Below, piece by piece: positions 13,796 to 24,710 of a stretch of DNA of 64,000 nt. The DNA comes from Nautilus pompilius. Its lineage: Eukaryota; Mollusca; Cephalopoda; Nautilida; Nautilidae. The DNA is taken from the NCBI GenBank assembly GCA_018389105.1, contig JACATO010000065.1:391001-455000 (forward strand). The letters are read 5' to 3'. A program made the position numbers and the translations under genes. Positions within the stretch are counted from its first letter, which is position 1. The number at the start of each line of letters is the position of its first letter. The notes beneath the pieces are model-generated. The model saw only the letters and a program-made list of their open reading frames with translations. It searched no databases and was not told the DNA's origin.

Positions 13796-16157
13796 ACTCA
13801 TTTTAATAAATCTATATTGCTCTAACATCACTTGTTCTGCATTATTATTGTGTCGACTAAAGATGTAGCCAGCTCAACACAAGTACTCCAGCTAAGTAGA
13901 GCTTCTAGCTGGCCCAGGTAGTCTAAGTAAGGTAAAGAAACTGATGTGGTGTACAAAGAGTTAAGAAAAAAAAAGAAAGAAACAGTAAATCTTTTGACAA
14001 ACATTAATATTTCGTGATAGCACAGGATAGCATTTCAGTCAAAACTGGGGCATAATACAATAGTTTCTACTTACAATCAGTCACCTGAATATGGATGATA
14101 TATTTTTATTAAAAAATGGCATCAGTTTGTTGTCATTTATATGGGTCTTTAGACTTTAGTATTATAATTAAGCCCTGGATTAACCTTAGAATATAAGCAA
14201 ACAAATCAAGTACAGTACAGTACCTTTATTTTGAGGATCTATTTACATAAAGTGGGAGCTTCCAGATTTATTTACTGGCTGGGCTAGTGAGTGCACACAG
14301 GTGTAATTCCACTGCCATTACAAGGTGAAAATGTTAACTTAGAAAGCACTGTCCAGCTATTGCACATTACAAATATAAATCTCTATAATATTAATAAAAG
14401 TAACACCAACAATAAAAAATACAAGCATTTTTTTAAAAAAAAAAATCATTTGCACTTGTGGCAAAATGCTTTGATCATCAAACAACAAAAAAACTGAACA
14501 ACTGGACAATTATTTCTAAGAAACAAACCTGGTTGGGGGAGAGAACCAAATGTAGACAAATTCTGATTCTGTTCTGAATTATCTTACAGGTGTCACAGTC
14601 AAAATTCTCAAGTTTTTTTTTTTTTTTAATTCTTCTCTTTTTTAAAACATTTCTTAATAGAATGTGAAATCATTCATTCATATCTTAAATACAGTGGATA
14701 CTGAAGATATACATAAAATCCCTCGTTCACAAAACAGTCTTTTATCCTACATTACTCTAACATCTTTTTTAAAAAAAATATAGTCTAATTTTTTCAGTAA
14801 CAGAATATTGATGAGTTAATTGGTATTGTTTAATAAATCAGCTTCAATGTTTGTCTGCTTGTTACCTATGATTTCTCTGTTATTACTTTGCCACCTGTTT
14901 AATTCTGGAAGGCCGAGCTCATTTGCAATGTAAAATATAAGTATTTATATTACACTATGATAGATACTTTTATCACTGCACTAGGTTGTTTTTTTTTAAA
15001 TTTAAAAAAAAAACTCACTTAAAATCAACAAAATTAAACCAAATTTTGATCCCACATTTTCTACATTATTCACATACATACAAGTTATGATTTGTCACAT
15101 TTAACTCTACGTCACATATAAGGGGATGTAATTCAAATTTTCTTAAGATTTCTGTTCAGATACCATTTATATTCAAGATTTGGAAATTGCTGCCACTAAC
15201 ATGCAGCCTCCATTCCTTTTGCTGTAGTCAGTCAGTTCTGGTTGTGTTTACCTTCATACAGCAAGTGAACTAAGAAAAGAAATGTCGGATGAAGATGAAG
15301 AGTTGTTCAATTCTAAAGGTCTCACACCAAATCAGTGCAAAACTTAAGCATTTTTTTAAAGTCAGCCATCATCGTACACGTTGTTTATTATTATACAGTA
15401 GTAGCCCTACAGTATACTACAGTTTATTTACTCCTATTATTATGTACAGTAACATCAAAGTCATATCAAACAAAAACTAAATGACCTTGGACATTTTTTT
15501 CCCTCTGAGAAAAGAGGAGAATCACAGCACAATTAATACAACAAGTCCTAAAATAACAAATATTCCTCTTTTTTGGTGGGGGATGGGACATACATCACAA
15601 ATGCTTATTTGTTAATAACAAAATAAATTAATGTTTCCAATTATTATTTTTTTATTGTTTTGAATAAATTAATATTGATCGATTTCTTTGATATGTAGCT
15701 GGGGTATTGTATTTTGTGTTGGATGGTGAGAACAATGTGGCAAAAAAAAACAAACAAAAAACTTCATCTTATCATTCAGATGCTGAGGAAAAACAAGATT
15801 TTTAGAAAATTTATACAGCTATAATAATTTCTTTTTCCCAAAACAAATAAGCAAAATATATAGACAAATGAAGAAAATATTCAAAATACAAGAATAAAAC
15901 TTATTTAGAAATTAAATGAGATGTAAACATTAAAAATAAAATTTAGTTTAAAAAGAACAGAGGCTGCACAGAGAAATGTATTAATGATAGGATTTTTCAT
16001 AAGACATTAGTCACTCACTGTGCTGGAATCTGAGATAATAATGAACACATATTCTTTCTTTCTTTTTTTTTACTCTGGATCTGTCAAGAGCGACAGGCAA
16101 ATCAATGCCGTTTCTTTCTAACATGAATACTTAGTAGGAAATGTAGGTGCAGCTTAC
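13796..16157. other. AT-rich non-coding DNA
   Basis: No supported gene. A short plus-strand frame starting ATGTCGGATGAAGATGAAG at 15284 reads 21 acidic-rich residues to a stop, but has no homology I recognise and no clear exon structure. Confidence 0.5.
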
Positions 16158-16598
16158 CAAGACATGATGGCCCTACCCTGGGGTGTCCAGTAGTCACTGT
16201 ACTAGCTGCACTGCGTTTAACAAATTACTGAAGGAACCATCCGACTGCAAGATGTAGTGGCTGCAACTAAATCAATGTCCTGCTTTGTGGTTTTGGCTGT
16301 GTGCTTGCTTCCCTTTCCCCCTCCTCCTCCTAAGTCCAAGCAGCCAATCTGGCAGCAAGCACACACAGCTGAGAAGAACTAACCCCAAAGTCTGGGACAA
16401 TTACTCCAGGGATCCAGCAGACACAAAGGCTAAAGTTACAGGGGAACTGCCTGGCTGACTGAGGGTCTCTGTCTGTCTGTCTGTCTGTCCTGGTGGGCTG
16501 TTCTACCCACAACTCTCACCAGTTCCCTTTAAAGGTGTAATGCACAGCCAATATTGTTCTAGATTTTTTCTTTTCTTTTCTATTGTGTGCCCTGGTCT
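16158..16598 (-). other. Candidate first or 5'UTR exon, minus strand
   Basis: On the minus strand the sequence ends ...GCCATCATGTCTTG|GTAAGC: an ATG at 16165-16163 with adenine at -3, two full codons, then a good donor, so the exon would leave in phase 2. An in-frame TAG lies about 45 nt upstream, as expected for a 5'UTR. A pyrimidine-rich acceptor (TTTGCCTGTTTTTATAG) ends at 16599, so it could be an internal 5'UTR exon, or transcription could start inside it. The region is visibly less AT-rich than its surroundings and holds a CTGT microsatellite. The RAPGEF-type exon at 57901-57984 also ends in phase 2, so both could join the same next exon. This is inference; no transcript is available. 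A competing plus-strand acceptor (CCCCCTCCTCCTCCTAAG near 16335) is also present. Confidence 0.3.
16468..16489. repeat. CTGT tetranucleotide microsatellite
   Basis: Five or so tandem copies of the tetranucleotide, read directly; it lies inside the candidate 5'UTR exon. Confidence 0.9.
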
Positions 16599-17020
16599 AT
16601 AAAAACAGGCAAAGGAATAGTACAACAATAAATACTGAACTTCCTTAACAACTCTGCTAAGAGGATATTTGATCCAAGAGTTACTCCGAGAGAGCCAGAT
16701 GTACTAACTTTATTCTTTTGCTCATGTTCCGCTCACATAGAAAAGCTAAAGCAGCTGATTTTATTTATATTATGGTTCATTTCCCATCAGATAATTAAAG
16801 GGGGAGAAATACAATAAAATGTATACTTCATTTTCTTTTTTTCTCACTTATTCCATGTCATAAAATTCCATTTGTAATGTAGAGAAAATCACAGATAGAG
16901 TGAAAAAAAATTTTAATAAGTACCCACCAAAATGTCTTTCATCATCATCATCATTATTATTTTCTAGAAAAGGAAAATATAATTTTTTTTTACATAAGAA
17001 TTACCCTTGTAAAACTTCCA

Positions 17021-17094
17021 CAGAGAGAGAGAGAGATATGGAGGGGAGAGAGATGGAGATGGAGGGAGATGGAGAGGGAGAGGGAAGAGAGAGA
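17021..17094. repeat. GA-rich simple repeat
   Basis: A pure GA run followed by imperfect GGAGAT and GAGGGA units; a purine-only tract on the plus strand. Confidence 0.9.
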
Positions 17095-17332
17095 TTTAAA
17101 ACAATGCGTTAAAAGTATTAGCATATAAACAAAATTAATTTACATCAACAAGCCTGTGAAAGATTAACATTTCTGAAAAAATTCAGTACTAAAAATTATA
17201 ATTATCAACATTATTTAACTTCATTAAAGCTGAGTTATGCAGCTTTTAAAAAAATTCAAATAAAGCAAACAATAAATTTCTAAAATATACTTGACAGATG
17301 TACAAATTGTATGAGGAGCTGCTTCAGTCATA

Positions 17333-17542
17333 TTAAGAAGTATATTGGATGGATGGCTGTTGACTCCAATTACAAGTTCTGCCACATTTTTTATGTAGCT
17401 TTAAGAATACAGCACCATGCATGTTAAGGCTTTCTTGACAAAACTTGTTCAAACAGTGGCTTTGATCTGCTCTGAAATCACAAAGTGCATGTTCATTGCA
17501 TTGTGAAATTCTGTCCTTGATGCAGTACTGGCCAGGTGAAGC
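17333..17542 (-). other. Candidate cysteine-rich terminal exon, minus strand
   Basis: On the minus strand an acceptor with a strong pyrimidine tract (ATTCTTTTCTTTAG, AG at 17544-17543) opens directly into 69 codons ending in TAA at 17335-17333. The translation has seven cysteines (residues 7, 15, 21, 30, 35, 53 and 57), more than AT-rich random sequence would give, in motifs such as QYCIKDRISQC and KKCGRTCNW. I do not recognise a family. The frame has a stop just upstream that coincides with the splice AG, so it could only be a spliced 3' exon. A chance open frame next to a chance acceptor remains quite possible. Confidence 0.2.
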
Positions 17543-18751
17543 CTAAAGAAAAGAATCCACCAAAAAGTAGAACATGACTATAAATTATGCAGAGCCAATC
17601 TTCAAATTCATGGCATCTCTATTAAACACTTAGAGAAACAAATAATGTGATCTGCAGTGCATGCCAAATAACCAAAATGTTCAGTTAAATATTCACGAGC
17701 AGGAATTTCATGGAGATTGTGTCTCCTCCAGACTGTGAAAAGCATATAACTACATACAGGAAGGTCACAACGGAGATGAAAAATAGCAAGTAAATCACAG
17801 AGGAAAAGCCCAGTATTTGAGATACATCAGTATTGAGTCTCAAGTGTCATCTACTGCACATCCAATCACCTTAGCAAAGGTCAGCTTCATTTCTTGGTCC
17901 AATTAGATGTCAGTCAGACAGTAATTAGTGAAGCATCAGCCGATCAATACCAAAGTCTGCTGAACTTCTGGGAGAAAAGCAGAATTAGTAGTTGTCATGG
18001 TTATTTAACTTATAAGCTATCAAACATCTAATAGAATACAACATACAAAGATGTGAAACTTCTTTCTGGATGCAGATTTTCAGTAGTAAGGCACCTAGAA
18101 ATCAACTTCCCAATGTGGGATGCAGGGGTGAAGGACTAAACTATACCCAACAACTTTTTTATATGGAAAGTCACTACTTACTTTTGTATAAGCATGATGA
18201 AATTATGGAAATCAGCTTTAGATATATGTAAAGAAAGGGGGAAAAAAAAAAAACAATCTGCTGCCAGATTAATGATGGTAGCAGCAGCTGACAAAGCCCA
18301 CATGTCACTAAACTTCACAGGGATGATTCCATCTGAAAGAACAGACTGTCAAAGAGCATCTTGATATTTGCAGCTGGAGTGGAGTTGGCTTCCAAAACAT
18401 TTAAGCAAATAAATGGCCAAATATTTTCAAGCACTATCATGATTAATCACGAGTTGCTACTAAAAATGTACCACTTGGCTTTTAAAAAGTCTTTTTTCTA
18501 ACAAATATATCCACATTTAGCTACAAAAAAATGTTAAGTAATTCAAGCCAGCTGAGCTGCAACAAATCATATGGACGGGGTAAAAATCAACATAACATGT
18601 GATATTATTTTTTGCACACAATAATAGTGCCTTTATTCAATTTACAATCATAATGCCTACTATTGTGTATAATAATTCTGTTCTCTTCTAAGGCATACCC
18701 GTATCTAGCATTTCAAAACAACTTAGAACAGTTCTATGATATACCTGATAT

Positions 18752-18818
18752 CCAATCAGAAAAAATGCGGCTAGGCTTGCGACTTATTTGCATGGTTGCC
18801 CCTGGTAACCTTGCCAAT
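18752..18818. promoter_or_regulatory. X-box / octamer / CCAAT cluster
   Basis: Within 67 bp lie CCAATCAG (18752), the POU octamer ATTTGCAT (18786-18793), a perfect RFX-type X-box GTTGCC-CCT-GGTAAC (18795-18809) and CCAATGAG (18814). RFX proteins bind imperfect inverted repeats of this form, NF-Y binds CCAAT, and POU proteins bind the octamer. The spacing resembles compound promoters such as those of divergent histone H2A/H2B pairs or RFX-NF-Y modules, but no histone reading frame is visible nearby. The cluster may be an intronic enhancer, an alternative promoter or a relic. Confidence 0.4.
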
Positions 18819-18869
18819 GAGCGAAATCTTTCCAGCACGGTTTTCGCCCAAACCATTCAACAGAACTGA

Positions 18870-21476
18870 GCAAATCTCGATCTGAAAACAGCACTTGTAC
18901 AGACGCAATGTCATGAGATGTGTTTTTCACCTGTTTATTTTTTAAAGAATTTTTTTTTTTTAAATTTCCACAAATCACAAAATTTGACACTCAAAACTTA
19001 TAAACTAAAAATTTCCCTGTCAAATTTAATTTTGATTCAAACTGCAGTAATTCAAAATGACGACGTTTGAATGAAAAACAAGAATTTTATGGGAGCCAGA
19101 AAATGAGGAATACTTCAAACACCATATAATTCGTAATAATGTGCATAAATTAAATTTCTAATATACAACTGTAATAAATACTGATTTTTTTTAGATATTT
19201 CCTACCTATGAATGAATAAAAACAGAAAATGGTTAAACATGAGGATATTTTTTTGCAAAACTAAAACTTTGAAAATTTTTTTTGAAACTCAATATAACAG
19301 ACTCCGTAAACATGAAAATTGGTACGTGTCCTCATAAAGAGCCAGATGAATATCTCCTTAATGGTAATCCTTTTGATTGATCCCAGACATCACAATAAAA
19401 ATAAGTTGTCATCTTTACCAAGATCAAATCCACTTATTAATAAAATGGGTTGCTTTGAAATCAGAGGGAAATAAAAGGTTTTGCTATTTTGTTTTCTTTT
19501 TTTTTAATGCAGATGGGGAACAAAAGAAAATATTCCAAGAAAAATCCAAATAATTTTGAAAATCTTTTGAGAATACCATGTTCCAAACTTAAAGATTAAT
19601 CCTCCAGTCTGCAAACTTTTCAATTTGTATTTTTTCTCTAGAGTGCAAATGAAAAGCAAAAGTATGTGTAATGTATGTTATCCAACAAACGCCAATGAAG
19701 TATGGGATATTGTGCAGTGCATAGATATATTCATAGCCAGAGAGGCAGGAAATATTCAAAAACCTGAAGGCTCTTTTTGCCAACATGTATGTACATCGAT
19801 GTCCCATTTACTGAGAGGGGTTGCAGATCAATCATGTTTACATACTAGATAGGTAACACCATGAATTCAGATAAAAAAGAAGGGAAATACTACCAAATCA
19901 AAGAAATAATACACGTACATAAAAAGCATTAAAAATAGTAAATATTAAATAGTTTAATTTTTGTTCGCTATTGATGATTGGCAGCTGCTTCACTTGATTA
20001 GCAAATAGTTGTAAGTAGATATGTGCAGAGGGAAAAGTTAAACAATGTTAATTTTTAAAAACATTTGTTATCCCTTTTTTTTTTTTTTTTTACTTTTTAA
20101 AATTTTTAGTAAAATATTTTTCAAGCAAGAATTGTTTGTCATCTTTATAATAAAAATACTACTAATGCTTATTCCTGTTCTAAAGGAAATCACCACAAAG
20201 GATGTGCTATGGACGAGCTCCTTTCATCTAGAAGGTAATAATTGCTTTATGTTAAACACAAATGTTATTAACTTGCAACAGTTGCTAAGTTGACATTTTG
20301 AAAAGCAATCGATGTGATACTGGCCTAATTTGCATACTGCTTTCCTTCACATGTTAAACCTAATGTTACCACTACTGCAGTTAAAAATAGGGTTCTGATA
20401 GGGTTTTCCAGATATTTGTGGAGTGCAAGTCATAGGTTGTCTGGTCTTCTTGGATATTCTTTGACACCAGGTGACACTATCTACCTATACCACAGACAAA
20501 CTCATGCATTCAGGTGTTGTGCACAGCCATCTTTGGTTGTGAGGAGCAACCATCAGTATTATTGATCCAGCAATCAGTATCAAATAAGATGCTACCATAA
20601 TTGTTTGTAGTAGTGTGAGAAAAGCTTCATCTTTAAACTGCATGCTGGGCAATGATACTCAGGTTGCTGATAATGTCGGTTTGATTGTCCAGTTACTCAG
20701 AGCTTCAGGGATAAAGGAAGATGTCTGGTACACATGTTTTACTGCTTACTCTAAAAAAAACAAACTTCCTGGATCAAGTTTCAGCAACATAACAAGCAGG
20801 AATTCTAAACATCAGTGTTCTTCTATTTGTTTTAAACACATCGCTCTTCTTAACTCAAATATGGTAGCATTTACTTTCGTTTTCTGAAGCCACCTATTTA
20901 AAAACAAAAATTTTAATCTACGATTTTCCTTTTTTAAAACTATCATCATCTCCTGTTTAATTATAAGGCTACCTGGCATATTTGCATGAATCCATCATTC
21001 AGAATCACTGTGTTTGAAAAAACAAAAACACAAGTGCTATTTTTAATTTTTTTCTTACCAGGATTTTGAGTGAGTAATCTATTGGTTTCTAGACCTTGAC
21101 AAGCTGATTTTGAAATGTCAAGCAGCTTTGCACTAGTAACAGCTGCTTGCAATACTTTTTCTGTCACCTGCAACTCATTAACTTTCACTTTCTCCATCAG
21201 GCAGACTTCCATTTGCAACATGCTAAAGCAGTAACTTAAGTGATTAATTGAGAAGAGGTGGAGGGGGGATTCTTTAAAATATTATTTTTAAAATCAAACT
21301 TAAATTAATTAAAATCCATTATTTTAGTATATTCACAAAGTGAACAAGAGTGCAACAGATACCTGTTGTTTGATTGTTTTGTGAAGTTTGTTTTAATGGT
21401 TCCAATGGAAAGTAAGAGATTATATTAGAGAATTATTTATTTGCATTTGAAATAAAGATTTATTCTTGAAAATTAA
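18870..21476. other. AT-rich non-coding DNA
   Basis: No supported gene. A short acceptor-donor bracket on the plus strand around 20188-20236 (CTGTTCTAAAG ... GAAG|GTAATA) leaves one frame open, but it is too short to call an exon. Confidence 0.5.
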
Positions 21477-21492
21477 ATACATACATACATAC
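21477..21492. repeat. ATAC microsatellite
   Basis: Four tandem ATAC units read directly. Confidence 0.85.
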
Positions 21493-21654
21493 AAGAGATA
21501 TTTGGCCTTAAAAATTTTTCAAAACAAAACAACTGAAATCCCAACTACTGGTCCTAAGTAATGGAACATAAATTTAACCCAAATTTTCCTACAAATTAAT
21601 AACCAATAATTATTGATGCATTGTCTCAGATGCATTTTAGTTGCTTAGTAGACT

Positions 21655-22043
21655 GGCCTGACTTTCAAGGTCTAAGGACATCCCACAGCAGAAAGCTAAA
21701 GGTGGGGTGAGGGGTGTGTTATTAGCCTTGGTGACCAAGTGAGTAGTTACCTAGGTATGGCTGGCAGCTATTCTAAAGTAATGATCAAAATGTGAGCCAG
21801 CTGACTAAGATTTACCCAAAGAACCTCCAACACATACACCAAAAAAGTCATACTAGAACTCTTTATATTAAGGTGTGTGTATGTGGGGGGGGGGGGGACT
21901 ATGGAAAGAATGTATGTGCTGGATAGTGAAGAACAAGAACAAATTATGTCAGGGAAGTACGACAAACTGAGCTAGGGTCCAAACTGGGTTTCAAACTCAG
22001 GTGGCAGTCCAGCAGTCTTCCACTAGACAATGGTCACCAAGCA
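21655..22043 (-). mobile_element. tRNA-derived SINE, minus strand
   Basis: On the minus strand a tRNA-like head starts near 22043 with an A-box-like TGTCTAGTGGAAG and a B-box-like GAGTTTGAAACCC about 35 bp downstream. The 3' part ends CCTTGAAAGTCAGGCC near 21655, matching the 3' ends of the copies at 22725-23060 and 63531-63860. A poly-G run at 21886-21898 interrupts it. The element is old and diverged. Confidence 0.65.
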
Positions 22044-22724
22044 GACTGGCTTAAAATACAGTATATGGTCTGTGAAAAAGAACATACATTTAAATGAAGT
22101 AATTGATCTCTGCCAAGCTAAGGCAATAACAACATTGCTGAATAAGCCACAGAGACACCAGTAACAAGTGGAAGCCAGTCCATGCAAATAAATCTTTAAT
22201 CAGAAGAGTTTTCTTCAATTTTTATATCAGTGTTTTCCATTCTTGCACCATGCATAGTATAATAATCGTTACAGGATACTTACCAAAGCTAACTAAAGCC
22301 ATTAAAAGACAGCTATTCTAACCTTGTAAACCTGGGTCAAACGTGTGCTATTGTTTTGAAAATGGATACTAGAACCAGGACATCATTTGTGGATTATGTG
22401 CCTACCTCAAATAAAATCAGAAAACAATTTTAGTGCAGTCTTTTAATCTCGGTCTGCTTATAAAAACAGGTTGATGGAAATAGTCTCTGAAAGCCATGAC
22501 TATATGCCACATAATACAACTCAGCCATGTGCCATGCAAAAAATAAAATCTAAGGAGCAAAAGTATTGACGTAAATGCATTTTCCTTTATTTATTTATAA
22601 TTACGAGGGAGGAGCAATAATAATATGCTGATACAACAGGTCATTAAAAGTCAAATTGCCTTTAGCATAAAACTGAAGTTACTGGGTTACTTTATTTCCA
22701 TCACATAAATATTGAGAGCTACCC

Positions 22725-23060
22725 TCCTAGGGACCAGCTTGACTTGGCATATCTTCCCAACATGGGTTCTTCTCACTTCTCTTCGCCAGCCAGCTGCATG
22801 GGTTTCCTACAGAACTCCAATTTCCTCTAGCATCTAAAAGTGAAGAGTTCTAGTAAGGTTTTTCCACATACATAAAGAAAAAAATTTTGTCAAGTAACTC
22901 TTGACTGGCTTGCGCCTTGGCCAGTGTACAAAAAACCCAACTGTACCCAGGTGACTTGCTTGGTCACCAAATCTAATAGCCAACACTTTCCCCCCTTTGG
23001 CTCCCTGCTGTGAGATATTCTTCAACTTTGAAAGTCAGGACAAGGTTTGCTGAGGAAAAT
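22725..23060 (+). mobile_element. SINE, head-truncated, plus strand
   Basis: Contains GACTTGGCATATCTTCC, TTCTTCTCACTTCTCTTCGC, CAGCCAGCTGCATGGG, GCATCTAAAAGTGAAGAG and, at the 3' side, CAGGTGACTTGCTTGGTCAC and TTTGAAAGTCAGGAC. The copy at 63531-63860 has the same blocks in the same order. The tRNA-like head is missing or too diverged to see. Confidence 0.7.
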
Positions 23061-23755
23061 AAGAAACACCCTTGTAAAATGCAGTAAACCAAAAGAATTT
23101 TTAAAATCACAATTTGAGAAAAGAATTAGAAAACCTGTTTAAGTGTGCATTACATCTGCCTTTATAAAAATCATATCAATATGAGAATTTCATTTTGAAA
23201 ATTTTACTCTGTAATTATGAATCCACACAGTACAATAGTAAATACCAAGCATGCAAACCAAATTCATTACTATCTTTTTTACTTCCAATTTTTTTTGATG
23301 ACAAACAGATTAAGAAAAGTTTACAAAAATTTTATAATAATAAAAAAAAATTTCTTTGAATTTTAGACAGATTAGAAAATAAAATCTTCAAAGATGTGAG
23401 TTAATAATCTAACTCCTGACAAGATTTTTTTCTAATGTACAAACCTTTTCTGAAATATTTTATGTGGTTACCAACAATGTGTCAGAGTTACTTCCCCCTT
23501 ACCCTTTTTTTTACTTTTTAATTTATCTTGGTTGTCCAGGTGATTTACCATATTTGCTAGAGAAGGTAAGGTTGCAGATTGTTTTTTTTTTTTTTTTGTG
23601 CTATCTTTTTCCTTTTATAAATTCTACATAACCTGAATGTATCTTAACAAATTTCCAAACATTTTTACTAAATATATCCTATGAAATATGCCTAAAACAA
23701 ATAAACAACAGACAGGAGGTGAAAACTAAGCTAAAATTATAGTCAGAAAATGGCT

Positions 23756-24060
23756 TGGGCAATGCAGTAGTTTAATAGTTAGTGCACTGCTAAAGGTCAA
23801 GGATGAGAATTCAATTCCCACCGGGAATAATTTAGTTTTGTGCACCCACAAGCATAATTTCACCAGCAGCTATGGTGGGTATCCAAAGCTCCAAATTTCT
23901 CCTGCATCTAAAAATGAAGCCTTCTTGTAGGGATTTTGTTGGTAAAGTCAGAAGTGCCAATGGCACAGTATAGTCAATGATTTCCAGTGAATAATCACAG
24001 CACTACACTCCTTCACCAGGGTTGTTTCTTCATTACATAGAAGCTGGTGTACAACAACAA
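23756..24060 (+). mobile_element. tRNA-derived SINE, plus strand
   Basis: The head reads GCAGTAGTTTAATAGTTAGTGCACT... (A-box-like region) followed by GAGAATTCAATTCCCACC (B-box-like). Downstream, CTCCTGCATCTAAAAATGAA and GTAGGGATTTTGTTGG match the tail region of the other SINE copies. It ends in a short ACAACAACAA tail. Three SINE copies therefore sit within 2.4 kb. Confidence 0.65.
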
Positions 24061-24656
24061 AGTGGGGTGGGAGCAACAGATGCAATTTGTCCAAATTTAA
24101 TGTTTTATCAAGGATTAATGTGGAGAGGAAGTAGTATGTTTGGTTTATTGTTGTTCCAGTAGCGAGTAATGAACTCCACTCTTTAATAAATAATGGAATA
24201 AACCTAAAAAAAAAAAAAAAAGAAGCGTTAATTGAAATTAACTGAATACTTTCATCTGGAGATATTCCCCCTTATCCAAGAAAATCCCATCTAATTTTTT
24301 TGTTATGGCCTGAAAGGTTCTGTCAATGCCAGTGGACCTGTGAAAAAGATTGTGCCTGGACACACTTTTTTTTTCGCCAAGGTATTGATTACGCTCCGTT
24401 CTGAACTCATTTCCTACTGTGGATACTGGTTACCAAACAAAGACTTTCATTTCAATGTCGTCGTTAGGACTTCTTCTTCCTCCAGCAAACGAACTAATGT
24501 CAATAGTGGTTTAAATTGACTGAATAATGATTTACCATCAAAGATTTTCGCCAACACAATGAGTCAAATCATTTTCTTTCTAAATCTTTTTTAAAAAATT
24601 TTTCTGACAAAGACCAGCATTCAAAAAGTTTAAGAAATTTGTGAAAAGTTAATAAT

Positions 24657-24664
24657 CTCTCTCT

Positions 24665-24708
<44 letters not shown>
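24657..24708. repeat. CT then GT dinucleotide microsatellite
   Basis: A short CT run is followed by about twenty GT units without interruption. Confidence 0.95.

Positions 24709-24710
<2 letters not shown>

Noticed and set aside
15284..15349. Short acidic frame starting MSDEDEELFNSKG
   Set aside because: It ends after 21 codons, and no donor or downstream exon could be tied to it.
18784..18990. Minus-strand open frames over the X-box cluster, including an acceptor-like GTGCTGTTTTCAG
   Set aside because: Two different minus-strand frames and one plus-strand frame are all open here with no family match. The regulatory motif cluster is the simpler explanation.
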